From assembly GCA_944385465.1 (NCBI GenBank), contig CALWXH010000019.1, positions 1 through 33,629 of the forward strand: a stretch of 33,629 nt of DNA, read 5' to 3'. The position numbers and the translations under genes are program-made. The notes beneath the pieces are model-generated. The model made no database searches. It was not told the origin of the DNA and worked only from the letters and a program-made list of their open reading frames with translations. This DNA comes from an uncultured Oscillospiraceae bacterium. Its GTDB lineage: Bacteria > Bacillota > Clostridia > Oscillospirales > Oscillospiraceae. Below, piece by piece: positions 15,234-23,109 of this stretch; positions within the stretch are counted from its first letter, which is position 1, and each line of letters begins with the position of its first letter.

Positions 15234-17081
15234 ATGGACGCGCAACAACAAGTAAAGCTGCCCGGGCGGGAAAAGCTGGCCCTGATTCTCCGGCCGCTGA
15301 GGGGGAATGTCCACTTTTTTGCCTTTGCCCTGACCTGCGCCTGCCTGGGCATGATCTTCAACGCCCTCACCCCCCAGATCATCAAGGTCACTGTGGACTC
15401 GGTGCTGGGGGAGGAAGAGGCCCAAATCCCCGGCTTCCTCCAGGGGCTGGTGGACCTGGCGTGGCTGAAGTCCGACCCCATCCGGGCGCTGTGGATCGCA
15501 GCGGGGGCGGTGCTGCTGGTGGCGGCCCTGCGGGGGGTGTGCACCTACGGCCAGCGGGTGAATCTGGCCAAGGGCTCGGAGGGGTTTGTGAAACGGCTGC
15601 GGGACGCGCTGTTCCGCCACATCCAGCGCCTGCCCTTCGCCTGGCACACCGCCCACGCCACCGGGGATATCATTCAGCGGTGTACTTCCGATGTGGAGGT
15701 GATCCGCACCTTTGTGTGCACCCAGCTGGTGGAGGTGGTGCGCACGGTGTTCCTCATCGCCCTGTACCTGGCCATTATGTTTTCCATGAACCTGCGCCTG
15801 TCCCTGGTGTCCCTGGCCTTCATCCCCATTGTGGGGCTGTCCTCCGGGGTCTTTTACCGGAAGATCTCCCACCGGTTCCAGGCCGCCGACGAGGCGGAGG
15901 GGGCGGTGACCACCTGCGCCCAGGAGAACTTTACCGGCGTGCGGGTGGTGCGGGCCTTTGGCCGGGAGCGCTTCGAGGAGGAGCGCTTCGGAGAGAAGAA
16001 CCAGCGCTTTTCCCAGCTCTGGATCCGCCTGGGCAAGCTGCTGTCCGTCTACTGGGCGTCGGGCACCCTGCTTACCTGCCTGCAGGTGATGGCGGTGATC
16101 CTGGTGGGCACGGTGGAGACGGTGGAGGGGCGCATGACCCTGGGGGGCTTTATCGCCTTTGTGAGCTACAGCGGCTCCCTGGCCTGGCCGGTGCGGTCCC
16201 TGGGCCGGGTGCTCAGCGACATGAGCAAGGCCGGGGTGTCCATGGACCGGGTGGGGTACATCCTCAACTCCCCGGAGGAGGCGGACAGGCCCCAGGCCCG
16301 GGATGTGGAGCTGGCCGGCGACATCGTCTTTGACCACGTCACCTTCGGCTACGGCGGACAGCCGGTGCTGAAGGACGTGTCCTTCACCATCCCCCAGGGG
16401 ACCACCTTCGCGGTGCTGGGGGGGACCGGCTCGGGAAAGAGCACCCTCATCCACCTGCTGGACCGGCTGTACGACCTGGGAGAAGGGCAGGGGAGCATCA
16501 CCATCGGCGGGGTGGACATCCGGGACATCCGCCGGGAGTCCCTGCGCGGCCAGATCGGCCTGGTGCTCCAGGAGCCCTTCCTGTTCTCCCGCACCATCCG
16601 GGAGAACATTGCCGCCACCTGCCCCCACGCGCCGGAGGCGGCGCTGCGCCACGCCGCGGCGGTGGCCTGTGTGGATGAGGCCATCACCCAGTTCCCCGAC
16701 GGGTACGACACCATGGTGGGGGAGCGGGGGGTCACCCTCTCCGGCGGGCAGAAGCAGCGGGTGGCCATCGCCCGGATGCTGATGCAGCGCGCCCCGGTGA
16801 TGGTGTTTGACGACTCTCTGTCCGCGGTGGACGCGGAGACGGACGCCCGGATCCGGGCCGCCCTGGCCAGGGAGATGGGGCAGGCCACGGTGATTCTCAT
16901 CTCCCACCGGATTACCACCCTGATGCAGGCCGACCGCATCCTGGTGCTGGAGGACGGCCGGGTGGCGGACATCGGCACCCACAGCGAGCTGATCGCCCGG
17001 CCGGGCGCCTACCGGGATATCTATGACATTCAGATGAGCAGCGATGACCGGCGGCTCATGGAGGAAGGAGGGGAGGTGTAA
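15234..17081 (+). CDS. ABC exporter half-transporter, degenerate-site subunit
   Basis: This 615-residue protein has an N-terminal exporter-type membrane domain (hydrophobic segments near residues 28-50, 80-98, 150-185 and 262-290) and a C-terminal ATPase domain. Walker A GGTGSGKST is near residue 395, the signature LSGGQKQR near 502 and Walker B VMVFDD near 522, with the H-loop SHR near 557. The residue after the Walker B aspartate is Asp rather than the catalytic Glu, as in the non-hydrolysing partner of heterodimeric exporters such as TM287/288 or BmrCD. AAAGGAGAG precedes the ATG. The stop overlaps the next gene by one base. Drug or lipid export is plausible; the substrate cannot be read from sequence. 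Confidence 0.92.
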   Translation: MDAQQQVKLPGREKLALILRPLRGNVHFFAFALTCACLGMIFNALTPQIIKVTVDSVLGEEEAQIPGFLQGLVDLAWLKSDPIRALWIAAGAVLLVAALRGVCTYGQRVNLAKGSEGFVKRLRDALFRHIQRLPFAWHTAHATGDIIQRCTSDVEVIRTFVCTQLVEVVRTVFLIALYLAIMFSMNLRLSLVSLAFIPIVGLSSGVFYRKISHRFQAADEAEGAVTTCAQENFTGVRVVRAFGRERFEEERFGEKNQRFSQLWIRLGKLLSVYWASGTLLTCLQVMAVILVGTVETVEGRMTLGGFIAFVSYSGSLAWPVRSLGRVLSDMSKAGVSMDRVGYILNSPEEADRPQARDVELAGDIVFDHVTFGYGGQPVLKDVSFTIPQGTTFAVLGGTGSGKSTLIHLLDRLYDLGEGQGSITIGGVDIRDIRRESLRGQIGLVLQEPFLFSRTIRENIAATCPHAPEAALRHAAAVACVDEAITQFPDGYDTMVGERGVTLSGGQKQRVAIARMLMQRAPVMVFDDSLSAVDAETDARIRAALAREMGQATVILISHRITTLMQADRILVLEDGRVADIGTHSELIARPGAYRDIYDIQMSSDDRRLMEEGGEV

Positions 17082-18907
17082 TGGGCCCCTATGACGAGCA
17101 GGAATACACCCAGTCCTTCCGGCTGAACATCTGGCGGCGGCTGCTTCCCCTGTTGTCCAGCTTCCGGCGGGACTTTGCCCTGATGCTGATTTTCAACCTG
17201 GCCTGCGCCGTGGTGGACGTGGCCCTGCCCCTGTTCCAGCGGTACGCCATCGCCACCTTCATCGAGGGGAACACCCTGCGGGGGCTGGTCCCCTATGGGC
17301 TGTGCTATCTGGCGGTGATCCTGTTCCAGGCGCTGTCGGTGGTGGCCTTCGGCCGCAACGCCATGTACATTGAGATGAGCCTGGGCCGGGATCTGCGCCG
17401 GGACCTGTTCCACCATCTGCAGACCCTGTCCCTGTCCTTCTACAACGTCACCCCGGTGGGCTATCTCATCGCCCGGGTGATGAGCGACACCAACCGCATT
17501 GCCGGCATGATCTCCTGGAACCTGGCCGACCTGCTGTGGGCCATCTTCTATGTGCTGGGCTCCTTCGGGGCCATGCTGATTCTCAACTGGAAGCTGGCCC
17601 TGGTGGTGATGCTGGTGGTGCCCGCCATCGCCCTGCTCACCGGCTATTTCCAGGGGCGTATCCTCCACTGGAACCGGAAGGTGCGCAAGCTCAACTCCAA
17701 GATCACCGGGGCCTTCAACGAGGGGATCTCCGGCGCCCGCACCACCAAGACCCTGGGCACCGAGGAGGAGAGCGAGGCGCGCTTCGGCCAGGTCACCGGC
17801 GAGATGCACGACGCCGGAATCCGGGCGGCCCGGCTCAGCGCGGTGTACATTCCCCTGGTGCTGTTCTGCTCCTCCCTGGCGGTGGCCATTGTCCTGCTGC
17901 GGGGCGGAAGCATGGTGGTGGAGCAGGTGCTGGCCATCGCCACCCTCTCCGCCTTTGCCTCCTATGCCGTGGGGGTGTTCGAGCCCATTCAGACCATTGC
18001 CGCCAATCTGTCCGAGTTCATCTCCCTCCAGGCCTCCATTGAGCGGGTCACCGGCCTGCTGGACGAGAAGCCCATGATTGTGGACGCGCCGGAGGTGGTG
18101 GAGCGATACGGCGACGCCTTCCACCCCAAGCAGGAGAACTGGGAGCCCCTGCGGGGGGAGATCGAATTCCGGGACGTGAGTTTCCGCTATCCCGACGGCG
18201 GGGAGGACGTGCTCAGCCACTTCAACCTCCACATCCCGGCGGGCACCACCGTGGCCATCGTGGGGGAGACCGGGGCGGGAAAGAGCACCCTGGTGAACCT
18301 GGCCTGCCGGTTCTTTGAGCCCACCGCCGGCCAGATCCTCATCGACGGCCGGGACTACCGGGAGCGCAGCCAGCTGTGGCTCCACTCCAACATCGGCTAC
18401 GTGCTGCAAAATCCCCACCTGTTTTCCGGCACCGTGCGGGACAACATCCGCTACGGCCGGCTGGAGGCCACCGACGAGGAGGTGGAGGCCGCCGCCCGGG
18501 CGGTGTCCGCCGACACGGTGGTGGCCAAACTGGAGCACGGCTGGGACAGCGACGTGGGCGAGGGGGGTGACCGGCTGTCCACCGGAGAAAAGCAGCTCAT
18601 CTCCTTTGCCCGGGCGGTGCTGGCCGATCCCCGGATCTTCGTGCTGGACGAGGCCACCGCCTCCATTGACACCCAGACCGAGCAGCTCATTCAGCAGGCC
18701 ATCGACCACCTGCTTCGGGACCGCACCTCCTTCCTCATCGCCCACCGGCTGTCCACCATCCGCAGGGCGGACCTGATCTTAGTGGTGCGGGACGGACAGA
18801 TTGTGGAGCGGGGCACCCATGGGGAGTTGCTGCGGAAAAAGGGGTACTATCACGAGCTGTACAGCCGGCAGTTTGCCGAGGAGCACGCCGCCCGGATTTT
18901 GGGATAA
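17081..18907 (+). CDS. ABC exporter half-transporter, catalytic subunit
   Basis: This 608-residue partner of the preceding gene has the same layout: six-helix membrane domain, then ATPase domain. Walker A is GETGAGKST (near residue 395), and Walker B IFVLDEATASID carries the normal catalytic Glu. The signature is LSTGEKQ (near 498) instead of LSGGQ. The altered signature here would face the altered Walker B of the first subunit, giving one dead and one active ATP site, as known for heterodimeric multidrug exporters. The gene starts inside the upstream stop codon (TAATG), consistent with coupled synthesis of equal amounts. Confidence 0.92.
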   Translation: MGPYDEQEYTQSFRLNIWRRLLPLLSSFRRDFALMLIFNLACAVVDVALPLFQRYAIATFIEGNTLRGLVPYGLCYLAVILFQALSVVAFGRNAMYIEMSLGRDLRRDLFHHLQTLSLSFYNVTPVGYLIARVMSDTNRIAGMISWNLADLLWAIFYVLGSFGAMLILNWKLALVVMLVVPAIALLTGYFQGRILHWNRKVRKLNSKITGAFNEGISGARTTKTLGTEEESEARFGQVTGEMHDAGIRAARLSAVYIPLVLFCSSLAVAIVLLRGGSMVVEQVLAIATLSAFASYAVGVFEPIQTIAANLSEFISLQASIERVTGLLDEKPMIVDAPEVVERYGDAFHPKQENWEPLRGEIEFRDVSFRYPDGGEDVLSHFNLHIPAGTTVAIVGETGAGKSTLVNLACRFFEPTAGQILIDGRDYRERSQLWLHSNIGYVLQNPHLFSGTVRDNIRYGRLEATDEEVEAAARAVSADTVVAKLEHGWDSDVGEGGDRLSTGEKQLISFARAVLADPRIFVLDEATASIDTQTEQLIQQAIDHLLRDRTSFLIAHRLSTIRRADLILVVRDGQIVERGTHGELLRKKGYYHELYSRQFAEEHAARILG

Positions 18908-18927
18908 AGAAAAACGCAAAAACATTC

Positions 18928-18957
18928 GGGCCTTCCCCGCGGGGAAGGCCCAAACAT
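18928..18957. terminator. Bidirectional terminator
   Basis: The stem GGGCCTTCCCC/GGGGAAGGCCC (18928-18951) is flanked by A-rich sequence on the left and AAACATTTT on the right. It can stop transcription from the ABC exporter (plus) and from the convergent lyase gene (minus). Confidence 0.8.
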
Positions 18958-18982
18958 TTTGCTCCTTGCTGTGGCCGGGAAA

Positions 18983-20329
18983 TCAGTCCAGGCCCTCCGC
19001 CTTCCGGCGCGCCCTGACTTTGGCGGCATAGCTCAGGGCGATGGCGGCAGCGTCTTTGCCATAGGGGGCGGGGTCCAGCAGCTGGTCGATCTCCTCCGGC
19101 GTGAGGTGGCCGGAGACCCGCTGATCTTCCTTGAGCAGCTGGGCCAGGGGCACGTCCTCCCGCACTGCCCGCACCGCCAGCTCGGTGACGATGCCCTTGG
19201 CGGTCATCTTGCCGATCTTCTTGCCCAGGGCCAGCATGACGGCCTCGGACTCCACCGCGCCCTTCAGCAGATCCAGGTTGCGGCGCATCCGCTCCTTGTT
19301 GACATACAGGGTGGAGATCATCTCCCAGGAGCGATGGAGCAGATCCGCCATGGTGACCCCCATGTGCTCCAGGGTGGTGCGCTCGTCGTCAAAGTGGACC
19401 AGATTGTGCTCGTGGTCAATGCGCATGCACTCCAGACAGTGGGCGGCGTCATACCGCAGAGTGCGGGAGTCGCCCATGATATGCTGGCTGTTGATGGGGT
19501 TGATCTTATGGGGCATGGCGGAGGAGCCCACCAGGCCCTCTGTGTAACCTTCGGACAACTCACCGGTCTCCGTGCCCATGAGCAGGTAGACCTCCTGGGC
19601 GATCCGGCCCAGCGTGCCACCGATGATGGCCAGGATGCCGGCCAGTTCCGCGACGCGGTCCCGGGCGGCGTGCCAGCACAGATCCGGGACGGACAGGCCG
19701 AAGTGGTTGGCCAGCATGGCCTCCAGCTGGGCGCCCTTGCCGTCAAAGGAGGACATGGTGCCGCTGGCGCCGGAGAAGGTGACGGCGAAGATCCGCTCCC
19801 GGCTCTCCCGCAGGCGCTGGATATCCCGGCCGATCTCACTGGCCCAGACGGCCGCTTTGAAGCCGAAGGTGATGGGCAGGGCCTGAATGTTGTGGGTCCG
19901 TCCGGCCATGAGGGTGCCGCTGTGCGCTTCCATCAGGCGCACCAGCTCGCCCTCGATGTCCAGCAGCACTTGCTCGGTGATGTCCCAGACCTGTTTCATC
20001 ATGACCATCTTGGCGATGTCCACCACGTCGTGGGTGGTGGCGCCCAGATGGACATATTCCCCGGCGGGGCCGGCGGCCTGCTTCAGCAGATCCAGAAGGG
20101 GTACCAGCGGGTGCTTGGTCTTTTTGTAGCGCAGCTGGTACTCGTCCATATCAATGTTTTCGATTTTGGCGGCAGCGGCAATCTGGACCGCGGCGTCCTC
20201 CGGGATGATGCCCAGCTGCGCCTGGCACTGGGCCAGGGCCGCCTCCACGTCCAACCAGGTCTGGAGACGGGCCTCGGTGGTGAACAGGCCGGAGACCCGC
20301 TCCTCAATGGAACCGTATTTGTCGTCCAT
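18983..20329 (-). CDS. Fumarase/adenylosuccinate lyase superfamily enzyme
   Basis: This 448-residue protein begins at MDDKYGSIEE; upstream extension of the frame overlaps the neighbouring gene. The three superfamily regions are visible: HLGATTHDVVD (94-104), GRTHNIQALPITFG (143-156) and GSSAMPHKINPINSQ (268-282). Members cleave fumarate or a relative from N-substituted aspartates, or run a similar beta-elimination. It is nearest in pattern to PurB and carboxymuconate cycloisomerase, but the usual Arg of PHKRNP is Ile, the Glu of the NPxxSE motif is Gln, and the Gly of RTHGQ is Asn. So adenylosuccinate is doubtful as substrate. It lies 8 bases after the cyclic amidohydrolase and probably acts on its product or a relative. 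Confidence 0.82.
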   Translation of the reverse strand: MDDKYGSIEERVSGLFTTEARLQTWLDVEAALAQCQAQLGIIPEDAAVQIAAAAKIENIDMDEYQLRYKKTKHPLVPLLDLLKQAAGPAGEYVHLGATTHDVVDIAKMVMMKQVWDITEQVLLDIEGELVRLMEAHSGTLMAGRTHNIQALPITFGFKAAVWASEIGRDIQRLRESRERIFAVTFSGASGTMSSFDGKGAQLEAMLANHFGLSVPDLCWHAARDRVAELAGILAIIGGTLGRIAQEVYLLMGTETGELSEGYTEGLVGSSAMPHKINPINSQHIMGDSRTLRYDAAHCLECMRIDHEHNLVHFDDERTTLEHMGVTMADLLHRSWEMISTLYVNKERMRRNLDLLKGAVESEAVMLALGKKIGKMTAKGIVTELAVRAVREDVPLAQLLKEDQRVSGHLTPEEIDQLLDPAPYGKDAAAIALSYAAKVRARRKAEGLD

Positions 20330-20337
20330 GGCCGGCC

Positions 20338-21714
20338 TCACTTGCTGTTTTGCGGGGTGATGAACTTGCCGTAGCCGGGCACGCCGTTGACCACGCCGTT
20401 CTCCATGACCACGCTGCCCCGCACCACGGTGTGAGTGACCCGGCCGTGCATCTTCCGGCCCACATAGGGGATGGTCTGGGTCTTGGTGTAGACCTTGTCC
20501 TGCTCGGTGATGACCCATTCGTCATTCATGTCCACAATGGTGAAGTCGGCGTCGGTGCCCACGATGTTGGAGCCCTTCCGGGGGTACATGCCGAAGGTCT
20601 TGGCGAAGTTCACGGAGGTGATCTCCACCAGCTTGTTCAGATCGTAGCAGCCCTCGTTCACGTGGCTGACCAGCAGGTGGCCGAAGTAGTCCAGCATGGC
20701 GAAGCCGGCGCCGGTGTGCAGGGCGTCCTCGGGGTGATAATCGCCGGGGGCGTGGGGGGCGTGGTCAGAGCCCACCATGTCGATGACGCCGTCCCGGATG
20801 CCCTTCCAGATCTTCTCCTTATCGGGGCTGGCATCGTGGCCCACAAAGATGTACTTGCCGCTGGCGATGTCGTAGATCTCATCGGAGGGGTCGATGGCGG
20901 GCATGTACTCCATGCTGGACACGATGGTCATATCCCCCCGCTCCTTCAGCATCCGCACCAGATCCACATAGCCGGGCATCCAGCAGTGCATGGCGTACCA
21001 CTTCATGCCGGTCTTGCGGGCGAAATAGGCCAGCTGATAAGCGGCGCCGGTCATCTCCTCGTCGGAGTACCAGCGGTAGCGGGTGTTCTTCAGATCCACC
21101 GGCTTGCCCTCGGCCTTGACCTCTTCCACGGCGGCGTCAAAGAAGTTCTTGTCAAAGGGGTGGACGGAGCAGTAGGCGTCGGCGGCGGCGCAGTCCTGGA
21201 AGGCCTGGTAGATCCGGTGGGTATCCAGGGTGCCGGCGGTGGTGTTGTAGGGATAGGTGGCCACCTTCTCAAACAGTTTGAACCAGGCGGCGCCGGCGTC
21301 CTTGATTTTCTGCACGTCCTCCCGGGGACCCAGGGGGTTGCCGATGGGGTTGAAGTCGATGACCGCCTTGGCCTTGCCGGCCTCCACCTCCTCCATATAG
21401 GCCTCCAGGGTGGAGGGGACGGGCTTGGTGTTGGGCTGGGGGCAGACCATGGTGATGCCGCTGTGGGCGGCGGCCATGGTTCCGGTATAGAAGTCCTCCT
21501 TCTGCGTCAGGCCGGGGTCGCGCAGGTGGCAGTGACAGTCAATGAAACCGGGTAGGACATGCTTGCCCTCTGCGTCGATGACACGCGCGCCCTCCATCTC
21601 CGTGCCGGGCTGGGCCAGAACGGCGATTTTCTCCCCCTTTACGCCGATGTCCAGCTTGTAGAAGCCCTGCTCAGTGTAGACCAGACCGTTTTTGATGACC
21701 AGATCGAAGTTCAT
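20338..21714 (-). CDS. Cyclic amidohydrolase, dihydroorotase/hydantoinase family
   Basis: This 458-residue metallo-hydrolase opens cyclic amides or ureides. The start MNFDLVIKNG follows AAAGGAG by about 8 bases. Binuclear metal ligands fit the family: His61 and His63 (FIDCHCHLRDPG), Lys146 as the carbamylated lysine (AAWFKLFEK), His185, His243 and Asp317 (GSDHAPHAP). Arg65 after the HxH motif resembles dihydroorotase and allantoinase. No pyrB, carAB, pyrE or pyrF lies nearby, so a catabolic role is more likely than pyrimidine synthesis. The lyase gene follows 8 bases downstream. The promoter region is shared with the divergent GntR gene. Confidence 0.85.
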   Translation of the reverse strand: MNFDLVIKNGLVYTEQGFYKLDIGVKGEKIAVLAQPGTEMEGARVIDAEGKHVLPGFIDCHCHLRDPGLTQKEDFYTGTMAAAHSGITMVCPQPNTKPVPSTLEAYMEEVEAGKAKAVIDFNPIGNPLGPREDVQKIKDAGAAWFKLFEKVATYPYNTTAGTLDTHRIYQAFQDCAAADAYCSVHPFDKNFFDAAVEEVKAEGKPVDLKNTRYRWYSDEEMTGAAYQLAYFARKTGMKWYAMHCWMPGYVDLVRMLKERGDMTIVSSMEYMPAIDPSDEIYDIASGKYIFVGHDASPDKEKIWKGIRDGVIDMVGSDHAPHAPGDYHPEDALHTGAGFAMLDYFGHLLVSHVNEGCYDLNKLVEITSVNFAKTFGMYPRKGSNIVGTDADFTIVDMNDEWVITEQDKVYTKTQTIPYVGRKMHGRVTHTVVRGSVVMENGVVNGVPGYGKFITPQNSK

Positions 21715-21804
21715 TGCGGATTCGCTCCTTTCAAAAGATGTGCCCGCACTGCGGCAGAGGCGCAGAGCGGGCGTGGCGGGGCCGTGCCCCTCTTTCTGAA
21801 TCAA

Positions 21805-21834
21805 AGTATACGCAAGGGAAAACACAGGGCGCAA
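21805..21834 (-). promoter_or_regulatory. Possible promoter of the hydrolase-lyase operon
   Basis: On the minus strand TTGCGC (21829-21834) and TATACT (21805-21810) are separated by 18 bases. The -10 box is good and the -35 weak, as expected for a regulated promoter. A GTATAC dyad overlaps the -10 box. Confidence 0.5.
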
Positions 21835-21903
21835 CTGATACATGCTTGTTTGTTGTTATATCGGGATGGGCGGCTGCATACACGAAAATGCAATAATATA
21901 CAT

Positions 21904-21933
21904 TTGACAGGAAAGCCGACAGACAATTATAAT
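21904..21933 (+). promoter_or_regulatory. Promoter of the GntR regulator gene
   Basis: TTGACA (21904-21909) and TATAAT (21928-21933) are separated by 18 bases. Both hexamers match the consensus fully. The TGTAT-like sequence ATATACATT directly overlaps the -35 box, so autoregulation is plausible. Confidence 0.8.
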
Positions 21934-22004
21934 ATATAACAAAACAAACGAGGATCCACCACGGCGGCGGCAGCCGCGCGCGAAGCATGAAGGAGGAAAC
22001 AAGT

Positions 22005-22691
22005 GTGGATGCCAGGATTCAGGGGCTGCTCTCCTGCGTTGTGAAAAAGAAGCAGGCCAGCGACACCCTTTACTATACCATCAAGGAAGGAATTGCCACC
22101 GGACTTTTGCCCATGGGTACCCGACTGCGGGAAGAGGAGTTGGCGGAGGCCTTTGACGTGTCCCGTACGCCAGTGCGGGAGGCTATGAAAAAGCTGGAGT
22201 TGGAGCAGCTCATTGACAGCACGTCCACCAACGGGTCCATTGTACGGGTTCTGACGGTGGATGAGTGCCTGGACACTCTGGAGGTGCTGGAATTGGTGCG
22301 GGCATCTGCCTGCAACCTGCTGGTGGGGCGGATCCCGAGGTCGCTCCTCATGGTGCTGGAGCAGAACACCCGCAAAGGGGAGCAGTGCAAGGATTCTTTC
22401 TCTCAGTATGAGAACAACGCGGAATTCCACGATCTTCTGGTGCGCGCCACGGGGAACAACGTGCTCATCCGCTTCAGCGACCAGCTGGCGTTTATCGAGC
22501 GGATGATCAACAACACCATATTGCCAGTCCACTTCGCCACAGACTACGCGATGCATCACCTTGCGCTGGTGAGGGCCATTGTGGAAAATGACCTGGAGGG
22601 GGTACAGCGGGAGCTGCAGCATAGCCAGGAGAAAGTGGAGGGGAATATGCGCCGCATTGCCGCCGCGTTTCTGGATACAGGGGCAAATTGA
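22005..22691 (+). CDS. GntR-family transcriptional regulator, FCD type
   Basis: This 228-residue protein has an N-terminal winged helix (DTLYYTIKEGIATGLLPMGTRLREEELAEAFDVSRTPVREAMKKLE, split over about residues 19-63) and an all-helical FCD ligand domain. The latter has the usual polar/histidine positions (NAEFHDLLVRATGN; HHLALVRAI). I place the start at GTG 22005 because AAGGAGG lies 8 bases upstream; an ATG at 21987 overlaps that box and has no site of its own. FCD regulators usually repress and release DNA on binding an organic acid. It lies between the hydrolase-lyase pair and the importer operon and most likely controls both. Confidence 0.88.
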   Translation: MDARIQGLLSCVVKKKQASDTLYYTIKEGIATGLLPMGTRLREEELAEAFDVSRTPVREAMKKLELEQLIDSTSTNGSIVRVLTVDECLDTLEVLELVRASACNLLVGRIPRSLLMVLEQNTRKGEQCKDSFSQYENNAEFHDLLVRATGNNVLIRFSDQLAFIERMINNTILPVHFATDYAMHHLALVRAIVENDLEGVQRELQHSQEKVEGNMRRIAAAFLDTGAN

Positions 22692-23109
22692 CCGCCTTTA
22701 CCAGGGAGAAACCGAAAAACATGTGAAACCAAGGTGCCGGGAGAGGATAAGTTTCCCTCCCGGCGCTTTATTCATTTACTCAGAAACCTGCCTGCGGGCC
22801 TGCCGTGGCTGCCCGCAGGCAGGCGGGAGATTTGACGGGTGGTGGAACGAATTGCAGTGAAAATTTCGTATATTTTCAGGCGGATGCGGTAAAATTGAAA
22901 TTTTGAAAAAGAAATTATTGTGCAGATGAAATACGGAGTGCATGTATGCAGAGAAGTACATTCCTGTGCACAGATGTATACCTGGAATTTTGCCGGCCCA
23001 GCACGTATAATTTGTACGAAAAGCTACGAAAGGCTGAGCGAAGCCTGGTAGTTTCTGCGCAAAACGCACGATGCCCCACAAAAACTGAGTAAGGAAAGGA
23101 TGGAACGAC
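22692..23109. promoter_or_regulatory. Regulatory gap before the importer operon
   Basis: This 418-base stretch has no gene. It holds a probable GntR terminator (22736-22772), a perfect 13-bp stem-loop without a T-tail (CCTGCCTGCGGGC at 22787-22799 with 22811-22823), then an A/T-rich promoter area. Upstream of a TATAAT at 23006-23011 lie three dyads: TGCAT-GT-ATGCA (22939-22950), CTGTGCACAG (22964-22973) and GTATAC (22976-22981). The -35 region is poor (TGGAAT at 22983), which suggests activation or strict control. Confidence 0.55.
22736..22772 (+). terminator. Probable terminator of the GntR gene
   Basis: GCCGGGAG (22736-22743) pairs with CTCCCGGC (22757-22764) around a 13-base loop and is followed by GCTTTATTC. 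The stem is good, the T-run weak. Confidence 0.55.

Larger units (their letters stand above)
21715..22004. promoter_or_regulatory. Divergent control region between hydrolase and GntR genes
   Basis: This 290-base A/T-rich stretch stands out in GC-rich surroundings. It holds a plus promoter (21904-21933) and a weaker minus promoter (21805-21834). Several TGTAT-type motifs lie here: CTGCATACA (21874-21882), ATACATGC (about 21838-21845), ATATACATT (about 21896-21904) and GTATAC (21806-21811, overlapping the minus -10 box). Related sequences recur upstream of the importer lipoprotein gene. They are candidate sites for the GntR regulator. Confidence 0.55.

Noticed and set aside
15128-16333. Plus-strand frame of 401 codons overlapping the first ABC gene.
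   Set aside because: It is the shifted frame of a clear exporter gene, with no matching motifs and no proper start site.
18983-20329. Assignment of the lyase as PurB.
   Set aside because: Key positions of the PurB signature differ and no purine genes are nearby, so the symbol was left out.
20338-21714. Assignment of the cyclic amidohydrolase as biosynthetic PyrC.
   Set aside because: The metal ligands fit, but no pyrimidine biosynthesis neighbours are present, and its operon partner is a lyase with a divergent regulator. The sequence alone does not allow the gene symbol.
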